Assembly (NCBI RefSeq): GCF_001544755.2
Contig: NZ_FCOF02000015.1
Location: forward strand, 1-64,000
DNA: 64,000 nt
Direction: 5' to 3'
Origin: Caballeronia catudaia
Lineage (GTDB): Bacteria > Pseudomonadota > Gammaproteobacteria > Burkholderiales > Burkholderiaceae
A model generated the notes under the pieces. It did no database searches, was not told where the DNA came from, and worked only from the letters and a program-made list of their open reading frames with translations. How positions within the stretch are numbered: position 1 is the stretch's first letter; every line of letters starts with the position of its first letter. This document shows positions 40,485-49,403 of this stretch, piece by piece. The position numbers and the translations under genes are program-made.

Positions 40485-40755
40485 TCTTGTTCTCGCGAGA
40501 TCGCGCGGATGAGCGCCGCGCCGATGACGCGCGGCAGCATCCGAATGCAGAGTGTCGCTTGGATTGCGTGACGACCTGATGTGTTCCCGACGCCTGATTC
40601 GGACAAGTCACGCGGGATCCGCGTGGACCTGCGGTGCGGCACCGGGATAGCGCAGCATCATAAAGATATCCGCCGTGCGTGACCATAACCGATTCGCCGG
40701 AACCGGTGTGGCACGAATTGTCTCGCAAATCGCCCGCGTCTGCCGGACGCGCCCG

Positions 40756-41580
40756 TCAGAGCTTTTCCGTCTCTCCGCTCTTCGGCTGCCATTTCATGAG
40801 GCGGCGCTCGACCAGCGCGACGAGACCGTCGAGCACGAGCGCGAACGCTGTCAGCACGAGAATGCCGGCGAAGACGGTATTGATGTCGAAGGTGCCTTCG
40901 GCCTGAAGGATCAGATAGCCGACGCCGCGCGCCGACCCGAGATATTCACCGACCACCGAGCCGACGAAGGCCAGCCCGACCGACGTATGCAAGCTGGAAA
41001 ACACCCAGCTCGTCGCGCTCGGCAGATAAACGTGCCGCAACAGTTGCTTGCGGTTCGCGCCGAGCATGCGCGCATTGGCGAGCACGACCGGGCTCACTTC
41101 CTTCACGCCCTGATAGACGTTGAAGAACACGATGAAAAAAACGAGCGTCACACCGAGCGCAACCTTCGACCAGATCCCGAGCCCGAACCACACGGCGAAG
41201 ATCGGCGCGAGAATCACGCGCGGCATCGAGTTTGCGGCTTTGATGTAGGGATCGAGGAGCGCGCTGGTCGTCGGTGCGAGCGCGAGCCAGAGGCCGACGC
41301 CCAAGCCGGACACCGTGCCGATCACGAACGCCAGCACCGTTTCGATCAGCGTCACCCAAAGGTGGATGTAGATCTCGCCGCTCGTGAACCACTCCCAGAT
41401 ACGTACGAGCACCTTCTGCGGCTCGCCGAAGAAAAATGCGGCCTTGTTGGCGTCGTCGAAATAGAAGGGCGGCAGGAGCGTCGGGCTCGTGAGCGCATAC
41501 CACAACGCGAAACACACGAGCAGCAACAGCCATTGCCACACGATGAGGTTCGTCCGATTCGGGCGCAGCTTGTTCCACAT
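40756..41580 (-). CDS. ABC importer permease (SsuC/TauC family)
   Basis: A 274-residue inner-membrane permease with about six hydrophobic helices. The cytoplasmic EAA loop reads ARMLGANRKQLLRHVYLP, typical of the sulfonate/taurine/nitrate/thiamine-precursor importer permeases. It is the last gene of the operon, 12 bp after the ATPase gene. The solute is not deducible from the permease. Confidence 0.92.
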   Translation of the reverse strand: MWNKLRPNRTNLIVWQWLLLLVCFALWYALTSPTLLPPFYFDDANKAAFFFGEPQKVLVRIWEWFTSGEIYIHLWVTLIETVLAFVIGTVSGLGVGLWLALAPTTSALLDPYIKAANSMPRVILAPIFAVWFGLGIWSKVALGVTLVFFIVFFNVYQGVKEVSPVVLANARMLGANRKQLLRHVYLPSATSWVFSSLHTSVGLAFVGSVVGEYLGSARGVGYLILQAEGTFDINTVFAGILVLTAFALVLDGLVALVERRLMKWQPKSGETEKL

Positions 41581-41592
41581 GGTCGTATCGTC

Positions 41593-42423
41593 TTATTCGG
41601 CGGCGGTGGGCTTCAATTGCTGCTGATAGCCCTTCAACACTTCCTCGCGCAGCACGCCCCAGATCTGCGCATGCAGTTCGACGAAGCGCGGATGCGAGCG
41701 GATCTCGGCGACATCGCGCGGGCGCGGCAGATCGATCGCGAATTCGCCGATCGGATGCGTGCCCGGCCCCGCCGACAGCACGATCACGCGGTCGGACATC
41801 GAGATCGCCTCATCCAGATCGTGCGTGATGAAGAGCACCGCCTTGCGCTTGGCCGCCCACAGATCGAGCAGTTCGTTTTCCATCAGTTGACGCGTCTGGA
41901 TGTCGAGCGCCGAGAACGGCTCGTCCATCAGGATGATGTCGGGATCGAGGATGAGCGTTTGCGCCATCGCGACGCGCTTTCTCATGCCGCCCGACAGTTG
42001 ATGCGGATAGCGGTCGCCGAAGCCGCCGAGACCCACGCGCTTCAACCATTCCTCGCCGCGCGCATCGGCCTCCTGTTTCGACACGCCCTGAAACACGAGG
42101 CCGGCGGTCACGTTGTCGAGCGCGGAGCGCCATGGCATCAGCGCATCGGCCTGGAACATGTAGCCCGCGCGCTTGTTGATGCCCGCAAGCTTTTCGCCGA
42201 AGACGCTCACGGTTCCCGACGAAGGCTCCAGCAACCCCGCCGATACGTTCAGCAGCGTGGACTTGCCGCAGCCGGTCGGCCCGACCACCGAGACGAACTC
42301 GCCCGGCGCGATCCTGAGGCTCGTATCGCGGACCGCCGTGTAGCGGTCCTTGCGGCTCTCGCGCGAGGCGAACGTGCAGGTGACGTCCTCCAGCGCGAGC
42401 GCATGATTCGATGTTGCGTTCAT
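41593..42423 (-). CDS. ABC importer ATP-binding protein (SsuB/TauB family)
   Basis: A 276-residue nucleotide-binding subunit. Walker A GPTGCGKS, signature LSGGMRKR, Walker B ILMDEPFSALD and the switch His in LFITHDLDEA are all intact. The DLDEAISMSDRVIVLSAGPG ending of the core is typical of nitrate/sulfonate/taurine-type ATPases. It starts 3 bp after the binding-protein stop. Confidence 0.95.
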   Translation of the reverse strand: MNATSNHALALEDVTCTFASRESRKDRYTAVRDTSLRIAPGEFVSVVGPTGCGKSTLLNVSAGLLEPSSGTVSVFGEKLAGINKRAGYMFQADALMPWRSALDNVTAGLVFQGVSKQEADARGEEWLKRVGLGGFGDRYPHQLSGGMRKRVAMAQTLILDPDIILMDEPFSALDIQTRQLMENELLDLWAAKRKAVLFITHDLDEAISMSDRVIVLSAGPGTHPIGEFAIDLPRPRDVAEIRSHPRFVELHAQIWGVLREEVLKGYQQQLKPTAAE

Positions 42424-42426
42424 CGA

Positions 42427-43464
42427 TCAGACCTTGACGGTGGCGAGCGCCTTCTTCACGAAGTCGTTGGTCCACGTCTTCGACAGGTCGATCGGCTTGC
42501 CCTTCACGGTTTCGTCGAAGGCTTGCAGCGTCTTGAGCGAAGTCGCGGGACCGTCGGCGGGCATCAGGCCGTCCGGCGACAGCGCTTCTTTCACGTGCTG
42601 CCATGCATCGAGATAGAGCGCGCGATCGCCGAGCAGGTAGCTTTCCGGCACCGTCGCGATCAGATCCTTGCCCGACGCGCCTTGCAGCCACTTCAACGCT
42701 CGGACCATCGCGTTGGTGAGCGCCTGCGTGGTGTTCGGATTCTTCGTAATGAAGCTCTGCGATGCGTACAGGCAGCCCGCCGGCATGTTGCCGCCGAACA
42801 CCTTCACGGTATCGGCGAGCGTGCGCGTGTCCGACACGATGCGGATATCGCCCGCGCGCTCGAGCTTCGTCATGACCGGATCGAGATTGGCGATCGCGTC
42901 GATCTGCCCCGACTGCAGCGCGGCGATCGCGCCCGCCCCCGCGCCCACGCCGATGAACGACACGTCGCTCGCCTTGAGCCCGGCCTGCGCGAGCACGAAG
43001 CCCGCCATGATCGAAGTCGACGAACCCGGCGCCGTCACGCCGATTTTCTTGCCCTTCAGATCCGCGACCGACTTGTAGTTCGGCATCGTCTTCTTCGATA
43101 CGGCGAGCACGATCTGCGGCGCGCGCCCTTGCAGCACGAATTCGCGAAAATACTGGCTCTTCGCCTGAAGCAGGAGCGTGTGCTCGAATGCGCCCGACAC
43201 GACATCCGCGCTGCCGCCGACCGCCGCCTGGAGCGCCTTCGCGCCGCCCGCGAAATCGGCGATCTCGACTTCGAGGCCTTCGTCCTTGAAGTAGTTGCGG
43301 CGCTCCGCGATGGTGAGCGGCAGATAGTAGAAGAGATTCTTGCCGCCGACCGCGATGGATACCTTGGCCTGTTCCGGCTTGCCCTGCGCAAACGCGAGCG
43401 GCATGCCCGAAAGTGCCCCACCCGCGAGCACGGCGCCGCTCGCGATGAACGTTCTGCGTTTCAT
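42427..43464 (-). CDS. ABC importer periplasmic substrate-binding protein (NMT1/SsuA-like)
   Basis: A 345-residue protein with a signal peptide of Tat-like form (KRRTFIASGAVLAGG), cleaved near AFAQGK (~25-28). The mature part resembles NMT1/THI5-like and SsuA binding proteins (VSIAVGGKNLFYYLPLTIAE and GKKIGVTAPGSSTSIMAGF). These families bind sulfonates, taurine, aromatic acids, thiamine precursors or riboflavin; the ligand here is unknown. It has a good AAGGAG ribosome-binding site and lies 54 bp after the CoA-transferase gene, with which it is probably co-transcribed. Confidence 0.9.
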   Translation of the reverse strand: MKRRTFIASGAVLAGGALSGMPLAFAQGKPEQAKVSIAVGGKNLFYYLPLTIAERRNYFKDEGLEVEIADFAGGAKALQAAVGGSADVVSGAFEHTLLLQAKSQYFREFVLQGRAPQIVLAVSKKTMPNYKSVADLKGKKIGVTAPGSSTSIMAGFVLAQAGLKASDVSFIGVGAGAGAIAALQSGQIDAIANLDPVMTKLERAGDIRIVSDTRTLADTVKVFGGNMPAGCLYASQSFITKNPNTTQALTNAMVRALKWLQGASGKDLIATVPESYLLGDRALYLDAWQHVKEALSPDGLMPADGPATSLKTLQAFDETVKGKPIDLSKTWTNDFVKKALATVKV

Positions 43465-43518
43465 CGTCTTTGTCTCCTTGGAATTCTTGTTGTCTGCGAG
43501 CGCGTCAAAACACGCGCG

Positions 43519-44724
43519 TCAAATCACTTTTTCAGCCCGCAGCCGCGCAATATCGTCGGCATCATACCCGAGCGTCTGAAGTACTTCATCCGTGTGTTCA
43601 CCGAGTTTCGGGCCGAGCCAGCGCGTTTCGCCCGGCGTTTCCGAGAGTTTCGGTGTGACATTGGGCAGCGTGATCTCGCGGCCGTCCTGCCACGGAAAAC
43701 GCTGCATCATCTGACGCGCGATGTATTGCGGATCGGTGAACATGTCCGCGACGCTGTAGATGCGGCCGGCCGGAACATCGGCGGCGTTGAGCACGGCGAG
43801 CGCCTCGTCGATGCCGCGCGTCGAGAGCCATGCGGCGATGGCGTCGTCGATTTCCTGCGTGCGCGGCACGCGGCCGTCGTTCGACGCGAGCGCGGGATCG
43901 TTCGCGAGATCCGCGCGGTCGATTGCGTTCATCAGCCGCTTGAAGATCGGATCGCTGTTGCCGCCGATCACGATGCTGCCATCGCGGCAAGGATACGTAT
44001 TCGACGGCACGATGCCCGGCAGCGACGCGCCCGTGCGCTCGCGCACCATGCCGTACACGCCGTACTCGGGCACGACGCTTTCCATCATGTTGAAGACGGC
44101 TTCGTACAGCGCCACGTCGACGACCTGCCCTTTGCCGCCGTTCACGCGCACGTGATGCAGCGCCATCATGCCGCCGATCACGCCGTGCAACGCGGCGATC
44201 GAATCGCCGATCGAGATGCCGATGCGCGGCGGCGGCAGGTTCGGATAGCCCGTGATGTGGCGCAGCCCGCCCATCGATTCGGCGATCGCGCCGAAGCCCG
44301 GCCGATCGCGATACGGCCCGGTCTGCCCGTATCCGGAAAGCCGCACCATCACGAGGCCGGGATTGTCTTCGGACAGCACTTCGTAGCCGAGCCCGAGCTT
44401 TTCGAGCAGGCCGGGTCGAAAATTCTCGATGACGATATCGGCTTCCTTCGCGAGCCGCCGGACGATCGCCTTGCCTTCCTCGGCCTTGAGATTCACCGTC
44501 ACCGATTTTTTGTTGCGCGCCTGCACCGCCCACCACAGCGACGTGCCGCCCACTTCGGGATACAGCTTGCGCCACTTGCGCAGCGGATCGCCGCCGTTCG
44601 GATCTTCGATCTTGATGACGTCGGCGCCAAATTCGCCCATGAAGCGCGCGGCGAACGGCCCCGCGATGAGCGTGCCGAGTTCCAGAACCTTGACGCCGGC
44701 GAGTGGTCCCGTCGTTGCGCTCAT
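43519..44724 (-). CDS. CaiB/BaiF (class III) CoA-transferase family protein
   Basis: A 401-residue class III CoA-transferase, which moves CoA between carboxylic acids without a ping-pong intermediate pool. Visible are the N-terminal GVKVLELGTLIAGPFAARFM, KSVTVNLKAEEGKAIVRRLA, ENFRPGLLEKLGLGYEVL and the segment GISIGDSIAALHGVIGGMMA that holds the catalytic Asp. The start at ATG 44724 has GGAG upstream. It lies first in an operon with a three-gene importer, so its substrate may be the imported acid (inference). Formyl-CoA, succinyl-CoA:dicarboxylate and bile/carnitine-type transferases share this fold. Confidence 0.9.
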   Translation of the reverse strand: MSATTGPLAGVKVLELGTLIAGPFAARFMGEFGADVIKIEDPNGGDPLRKWRKLYPEVGGTSLWWAVQARNKKSVTVNLKAEEGKAIVRRLAKEADIVIENFRPGLLEKLGLGYEVLSEDNPGLVMVRLSGYGQTGPYRDRPGFGAIAESMGGLRHITGYPNLPPPRIGISIGDSIAALHGVIGGMMALHHVRVNGGKGQVVDVALYEAVFNMMESVVPEYGVYGMVRERTGASLPGIVPSNTYPCRDGSIVIGGNSDPIFKRLMNAIDRADLANDPALASNDGRVPRTQEIDDAIAAWLSTRGIDEALAVLNAADVPAGRIYSVADMFTDPQYIARQMMQRFPWQDGREITLPNVTPKLSETPGETRWLGPKLGEHTDEVLQTLGYDADDIARLRAEKVI

Positions 44725-44744
44725 GGTCTTGTCTCCAGTTGTTT

Positions 44745-44969
44745 TTAAAGCGGGATATCCAGCGGCGCGAAGCGCGGCGTGCCGTCGGGTAGCGTTTCGT
44801 TGAACATCGCGGCGGGCCGCACCCACAGGCCTCGCTCGTGCGGCCACAGATGTTCGTAGACGATCATCGCTTCCTCGGTCTCGGAGTGGCGCGCCACGCC
44901 GATCACGCGATACAGTCCGCCCTTGTAGTGACGATGCGTCGCGAGCGCGAGCGCTTCGGTTTCTGTCAT
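44745..44969 (-). CDS. DUF1653 protein
   Basis: A 74-residue protein with the DUF1653 pattern: THRHYKGGLYRVIGVARHSE, then MIVYEHLWPHERGLWVRPAAMF. The family has a small beta-barrel-like fold and no established function. It sits 11 bp downstream of recR and 20 bp upstream of the CoA-transferase gene on the same strand, so it may bridge the two transcripts. Confidence 0.88.
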   Translation of the reverse strand: MTETEALALATHRHYKGGLYRVIGVARHSETEEAMIVYEHLWPHERGLWVRPAAMFNETLPDGTPRFAPLDIPL

Positions 44970-44980
44970 TGGATCGATCC

Positions 44981-45577
44981 TTATACGGAGCGCCGGTCCA
45001 GCATCGCGCGGGCGATCGTGCCCGCATCGACATATTCGAGCTCGCCGCCGACCGGCACGCCGCGCGCGAGCCGCGTCACCTTCAGCCCTTTGCTCTTCAA
45101 CGTCTGCGCGAGATAGTGCGCGGTCGCCTCGCCTTCGTTCGTGAAGTTGGTGGCGAGCACCACTTCCTGCACGATGCCGTCGAGCGCGCGGTTAATCAGT
45201 CGCTCGAAGTGAATCTCCTTCGGACCGATGCCGTCGAGCGGACTGAGCCGCCCCATCAGCACGAAGTAGAGCCCGCGATACGTGAGCGTCTGTTCGAGCA
45301 TGATCTGATCGGCGGGCGTCTCGACGACGCACAGCAAGGCCGGATCGCGCTCCTCGTCGGTGCAGACCTCGCAGATTTCGCTTTCCGTGAAGGTGTTGCA
45401 CTTCTCGCAGTGCTTCAGATGCTCGGTCGCGAACAGCAGCGATGCTCCGAGCTTTTCGGCGCCCGCGCGGTCGTGCTGCATCAGGTGATACGCCATGCGC
45501 TGCGCCGATTTCGGGCCGACCCCGGGCAGCGCGCGCAGCGCCTCGACGAGCGCCGACAGGGCGGAAGGTTGTTTCAT
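44981..45577 (-). CDS. recR: Recombination mediator RecR
   Basis: A 198-residue protein of the RecFOR pathway, which loads RecA at gaps. An N-terminal helix-hairpin-helix ([19 protein letters not shown]), a four-Cys zinc finger (Cys57, 60, 69, 72) and a Toprim domain ([17 protein letters not shown]) are present. It follows ybaB by 40 bp in the dnaX-ybaB-recR operon. Confidence 0.97.
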   Translation of the reverse strand: MKQPSALSALVEALRALPGVGPKSAQRMAYHLMQHDRAGAEKLGASLLFATEHLKHCEKCNTFTESEICEVCTDEERDPALLCVVETPADQIMLEQTLTYRGLYFVLMGRLSPLDGIGPKEIHFERLINRALDGIVQEVVLATNFTNEGEATAHYLAQTLKSKGLKVTRLARGVPVGGELEYVDAGTIARAMLDRRSV

Positions 45578-45617
45578 GTTTCCTCATGACACGCCGGAAT
45601 CGCTCCGGCGCGCGGGT

Positions 45618-45944
45618 TTAGAACGGCAGCTTGAAGCCCGGCGGCATCGGCATGCCGGACGTCATGCCGCTCATCTTTTCCTGCGTGGTGGCCTCGGCCT
45701 TGCGCACGGCATCGTTGAACGCGGCGGCGACGAGGTCTTCGAGCATGTCCTTGTCGTCGGCGAGCAGGCTCGGATCGATCGACACACGCTTGACGTCGTT
45801 CTTGCAGGTCATCGTCACCTTCACGAGACCGGCGCCGGACTGGCCCTCGACCTCGATCAGCGCGAGCTGGTCCTGCATCTTCTTCATGTTTTCCTGCATC
45901 TGCTGAGCCTGTTTCATCAGCCCGGCGAGTTGGTTCTTCATCAT
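45618..45944 (-). CDS. ybaB: YbaB/EbfC nucleoid-associated protein
   Basis: A 108-residue DNA-binding protein. The N-terminal [20 protein letters not shown] helix, [20 protein letters not shown] strands and C-terminal [20 protein letters not shown] are family hallmarks. It forms dimers that bind and bridge DNA. The dnaX-ybaB-recR position supports it. Confidence 0.96.
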   Translation of the reverse strand: MMKNQLAGLMKQAQQMQENMKKMQDQLALIEVEGQSGAGLVKVTMTCKNDVKRVSIDPSLLADDKDMLEDLVAAAFNDAVRKAEATTQEKMSGMTSGMPMPPGFKLPF

Positions 45945-46048
45945 GGTTCGGCTCCTTACTGGAAAACGTGTGATGCAAGCGTGCGCCCGGCGCGCGCTCG
46001 GAATTTTGTGCGGATGCGCGACGTCGACAACACGCCGCGCGCTTCAGT

Positions 46049-48289
46049 TCACGACGGACTCGCGCCCGATGCGGCGATCGGCTTGATCGAGCCCTGCACG
46101 ATGCTCGCGCCGAAGTCGCGGATCAGCGACTGCACGAACGGATCCTGCCTGATTTCCTGCTCGGCTTCCTGCTGGCGGCGCGCGCGGTCCGCGGCATCGA
46201 GCGCGGCGGCGGTGCGGCGCGCGGGCGCGACATTCACGCTGACTTCGATCGCGCGGCCAAGCTTCTCGGCGAGCGCGGCCTTGAGCTTCGTGACGTGCGT
46301 GGCGTCCGTGTACATCTGGACCGCGACCGCGAGCGTGATGGAGCTCGCGTCGCAGGCGGTCAGTTCGCTATTGAACGCGAGCTGGTAGGCGACGCCCTTC
46401 AGCGGCAGATCGACGGCGAGCGCGGGCCATTCGACGGTCACGCCGAGCACGTCGAGCGGCACGGCGGGCGGCAGCGGCGTCGTGTCGATGACGGGCGCGG
46501 GTTTTGCTGCCGGCTCTGCGCCGAAACGCATGTCGTCGGAACCGCTGTCGAAGGCGGGCACGAAGCCGTCATCGGGCGGCATGAAATAGTCGTCTGCCGA
46601 TGCCGCCGGCGAATAGTCGTCGGGCGGCATGTCTTCCCACGGCGGAACGACGTTCGCCTTGGTTGCTTCCGCTGCCGCGGCCTTCGGTTCGGGTGCTGGC
46701 GCCGCGCGCTTGGGCGTCGGGACCTGGACTTGCACCGCCGGCTTCGCGACGGCAGGTTTCGGCGCAGCGGGCGCAGCCGCCGGCGCAACCGATGCGCCGC
46801 GCGCACCGCGATCGGACGAAAGACGCATGCCCGCGCTGCGCAGCACGTCGAGCGCCGCGCGAGCGCCGCCGCCAGCGCGCGACGACGAGGCTTCGGACTC
46901 CGTTGCGCGCGGTGCAGCAGGCGCAGCCGCATCGACGGCCTGCCGCGCGGCGCTCGGCACCGGTGCGGGTTTCGCAGGCACGGGCTCGCTCGCTTCGATG
47001 GGCGCGGCAGGCTTCACGCTTTGCGCGGCAGCTTCGACCGGCGGCGCCTCTTCCGCTTTGACGACGACGCCTTCCGCTGAAGGCGCTTTTGCCACCGGCG
47101 CCGGCGCGACTGCGCGCTCGGCCATCGCTCCGGCGAGCGCTGCGCTGCGCGCGGGTTTCGCAGCCGAAGGCGCGCTCACCGCGACACCGCCGCCGCCCGG
47201 CCCGCTCGCGGGCTCGAATGCAAGCATGCGCAAGAGCGTCATCGTGAAGCCTGCGTATTCGTCCGGCGCGAGACCGAGCTCGCCGCGCCCAACGGTGGCG
47301 ATCTGATAAAAGAGCTGAACCTGCTCGGCCGACAGCATGTCGGCAAAGCGGCGAATGTCCGCGGCTTCCGGCCATTCATCCAGCACCGAGGACGGCGCGA
47401 ACTGCGCCCACGCGATTCGATGCAGCAAACTCGCCAGATCCTGAAGCGCCGTCGAGAAAGACAGGCTGCGCAGCGCCATTTCGTCGGCGATCGCGAGCAC
47501 GAGCGCGCCATCGCCTGAGGCGAGCGCGTCGATGAGGCGAATCAGGTAGCTTTGATCGAGCGCGCCGAGCATGCCGCGCACGGCTTCCTCGGTGACTTCG
47601 TTGGCCGAATACGCGATGGCCTGATCGGTGAGCGAGAGCGCGTCGCGCATGCTGCCGTCGGCTGCGCGCGACAGAAGACGCAGCGCCTGCGGCTCGAACG
47701 TGATCTGCTCTTCCTGAAGAATGTTCCCCAGATGCGACACGATGTGCCCCGCCGGCATCTGCTTCAGATTGAACTGCAGGCAGCGCGAGAGCACGGTGAC
47801 CGGAATCTTTTGCGGATCGGTGGTCGCGAGGATGAACTTCACGTGAGGCGGCGGTTCTTCGAGCGTCTTCAACATCGCGTTGAAGGCGTGATTCGTGAGC
47901 ATGTGCACTTCGTCGATCATATAGACCTTGAAGCGCGCATCGACCGGCGCATACACGGCGCGCTCGAGCAGCGCCGCCATTTCGTCGACACCGCGGTTGC
48001 TCGCCGCGTCCATCTCGACGTAATCGATGAAGCGGCCTTCATCGATTTCCCGGCACGCACGGCACACGCCGCACGGCTTCGAGGTCACGCCGGTTTCACA
48101 GTTGAGCGCCTTCGCGAAGATGCGCGAGAGCGTCGTCTTGCCGACGCCGCGCGTGCCCGTGAACAGATAGGCGTGATGCAGGCGGCCGCCGTCGAGCGCG
48201 TGCGTGAGCGCACGGACGACGTGCTCCTGGCCGACGAGCGATTCGAACGATTTCGGCCGCCATTTGCGTGCGAGAACTTGATAGGTCAT
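46049..48289 (-). CDS. dnaX: DNA polymerase III subunit tau (DnaX)
   Basis: A 746-residue clamp-loader ATPase. The N-terminus MTYQVLARKWRPKSFESLVG is canonical. Walker A GTRGVGKT (45-52), zinc-finger Cys (64, 73, 76, 79), DEVHML and sensor 1 LATTDPQKIP are present. A long Ala/Pro/Lys-rich linker covers about residues 375-590, and the C-terminus holds the DnaB/alpha-binding part of tau. I did not see an A6G-type slippery heptamer that would make the short gamma form. The start at 48289 excludes an implausible longer frame that would run through ffs. Confidence 0.96.
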   Translation of the reverse strand: MTYQVLARKWRPKSFESLVGQEHVVRALTHALDGGRLHHAYLFTGTRGVGKTTLSRIFAKALNCETGVTSKPCGVCRACREIDEGRFIDYVEMDAASNRGVDEMAALLERAVYAPVDARFKVYMIDEVHMLTNHAFNAMLKTLEEPPPHVKFILATTDPQKIPVTVLSRCLQFNLKQMPAGHIVSHLGNILQEEQITFEPQALRLLSRAADGSMRDALSLTDQAIAYSANEVTEEAVRGMLGALDQSYLIRLIDALASGDGALVLAIADEMALRSLSFSTALQDLASLLHRIAWAQFAPSSVLDEWPEAADIRRFADMLSAEQVQLFYQIATVGRGELGLAPDEYAGFTMTLLRMLAFEPASGPGGGGVAVSAPSAAKPARSAALAGAMAERAVAPAPVAKAPSAEGVVVKAEEAPPVEAAAQSVKPAAPIEASEPVPAKPAPVPSAARQAVDAAAPAAPRATESEASSSRAGGGARAALDVLRSAGMRLSSDRGARGASVAPAAAPAAPKPAVAKPAVQVQVPTPKRAAPAPEPKAAAAEATKANVVPPWEDMPPDDYSPAASADDYFMPPDDGFVPAFDSGSDDMRFGAEPAAKPAPVIDTTPLPPAVPLDVLGVTVEWPALAVDLPLKGVAYQLAFNSELTACDASSITLAVAVQMYTDATHVTKLKAALAEKLGRAIEVSVNVAPARRTAAALDAADRARRQQEAEQEIRQDPFVQSLIRDFGASIVQGSIKPIAASGASPS

Positions 48290-48443
48290 GCGCGAAATTG
48301 TATCAGCAACGACCTCGTGCAAACGCCGTCCGGCGGGGCCATTGGGCACGAGCGGGCGCACGGAAATACCACGCGCGGAGAGCGTGCTACATGTCGATGA
48401 AACAGGGGAAACAAGAGGGAACAGCAGAAGAAAAGCGGAAGGT

Positions 48444-48539
48444 GACGAGCCCGACCCTCGGCACTGGTGGAAAACGGCTGTGGCTGCTTCGTTCCCGACC
48501 TGACCAGGTTGACCGCGCCGCCATGCGAGGAGGCCCGTC
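48444..48539 (-). ncRNA. ffs: 4.5S signal recognition particle RNA (small bacterial type)
   Basis: On the minus strand the conserved SRP domain IV core is present: ACCTGGTCAGGTCGGGAA followed by CGAAGCAGCC, with the GGTCAGG / GGGAAC / AGCAGCC arrangement that binds Ffh. The ends pair (GACGGGCC at 48539 with GGGCTCGTC at 48444), giving a ~96-nt hairpin. A perfect TATAAT ends 7 bp before the predicted 5' end, and a T-rich stretch follows the 3' end. ffs just upstream of dnaX is the usual betaproteobacterial location. Ends are accurate to a few bases. Confidence 0.93.
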
Positions 48540-48546
48540 ACGACGA

Positions 48547-48552
48547 ATTATA
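48547..48552 (-). promoter_or_regulatory. -10 box of the ffs promoter
   Basis: A perfect TATAAT on the minus strand (48552-48547) lies 7 bp upstream of the inferred 5' end of 4.5S RNA. No good -35 is visible (TTCCGG at 18-bp spacing is the closest). The discriminator is GC-rich, as in growth-rate-controlled stable RNA promoters. Confidence 0.7.
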
Positions 48553-48872
48553 TCACGGGGCCATGCGATGCCGGAAGGCATCGATCGATTCGCGTCAGCT
48601 TTTGCGCCGCCCTCTTGCGCTTCGTGCTTCCGCCCTCAGATGCGCCCTATCGGCACCCGGCAACGGATAGCAAAGTAGGCTAAGATGACCGGTGAATTGT
48701 GCGGAAGTGGTGCATTTTGCGCTTTCGCGAGTCATTCGCCGCCGCGTGCGAGTCGTACTGGCGCATGGCGAGCGGGCTTGAACATGCCCGTTGGCGACGA
48801 AATTTTTCTCAGTTTGTTGTATCGTGGCGAGCATTCAAACGCGGGCCTCGAATCAATAGAGGTATTCAGACA
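48553..48872. other. 320-bp region between the ffs promoter and trxA
   Basis: Divergent spacer between ffs (minus) and trxA (plus). Open frames on the plus strand continue into trxA, but upstream translation does not resemble thioredoxin. It should contain the trxA promoter; I cannot pick a convincing -35/-10 pair. Confidence 0.4.
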
Positions 48873-49199
48873 ATGAGCGAATCAATCAAGCACATCAGCG
48901 ACGCTTCTTTCGAACAGGATGTCGTCAAGTCGGATAAACCTGTCCTGCTCGACTTCTGGGCCGAGTGGTGCGGTCCGTGCAAAATGATTGCCCCGATCCT
49001 CGACGAAGTCGCGAAGGATTATGGCGATCGCCTGCAGATCGCGAAGATCAACGTCGACGAGCATCAGTCGACGCCGGTGAAGTTCGGCGTGCGCGGCATT
49101 CCCACGCTGATTCTCTTCAAGAACGGCGCAGTGGCCGCGCAGAAGGTCGGCGCATTGTCCAAGTCGCAATTGACCGCGTTCCTCGACAGCAACCTGTAA
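48873..49199 (+). CDS. trxA: Thioredoxin
   Basis: The 108-residue thiol-disulfide oxidoreductase with active site WCGPC (Cys33, Cys36) and the cis-Pro loop RGIPTLILF. The N-terminus [20 protein letters not shown] is typical. The start is at 48873, with AGAGG ~9 bp upstream; the longer frame back to 48699 is spurious. trxA-rho is a conserved pair. Confidence 0.98.
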   Translation: MSESIKHISDASFEQDVVKSDKPVLLDFWAEWCGPCKMIAPILDEVAKDYGDRLQIAKINVDEHQSTPVKFGVRGIPTLILFKNGAVAAQKVGALSKSQLTAFLDSNL

Positions 49200-49266
49200 C
49201 GGCATCGACGGCGAGCGCCGTCAGCTTCCGGCATCCACGGCGCAATCCACGCGCACAGCGATGCAG

Positions 49267-49292
49267 CCGATGTTGTCACACGACAACATCGG
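49267..49292 (+). terminator. Perfect 11-bp hairpin in the trxA-rho spacer (possible terminator or leader element)
   Basis: CCGATGTTGTC (49267-49277) pairs with GACAACATCGG (49282-49292) around an ACAC loop. No T tract follows on either strand, so this is not a classical intrinsic terminator. It may protect the trxA 3' end or be Rho-dependent. Confidence 0.5.
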
Positions 49293-49341
49293 CCGAAAAG
49301 CCCCGCCCAAAGCCCACCCGGGGCTCGTGTGGCGTGTGCTA

Positions 49342-49350
49342 TGCTAGAAT
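49342..49350 (+). promoter_or_regulatory. Candidate extended -10 promoter for rho
   Basis: TGCTAGAAT matches an extended -10 (TGN followed by TAGAAT, 5/6). There is no evident -35, which is tolerable for extended -10 promoters. A start near 49357 would give a ~100-nt rho leader. Confidence 0.4.
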
Positions 49351-49403
49351 CACAAGAGTTCAAGAAGTATTAACTAGCAGTATTAAGTCTAGAGCGGTTC
49401 CGC

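Noticed and set aside
40609..40625. CACGCGG-GAT-CCGCGTG hairpin between the GT9 gene and the importer
   Set aside because: Only 7 bp with a 3-nt loop and no T run, expected by chance in GC-rich DNA; not called a terminator.
40675..44748. 1357-codon plus-strand open frame
   Set aside because: It lies antisense to the permease, ATPase, binding-protein and CoA-transferase genes, all of which have clear motifs. Its translation is a low-complexity Arg/His/Glu sequence.
46049..48289. Programmed frameshift in dnaX to make gamma
   Set aside because: No A-AAA-AAG type heptamer was seen on the coding strand, so the short form cannot be claimed.
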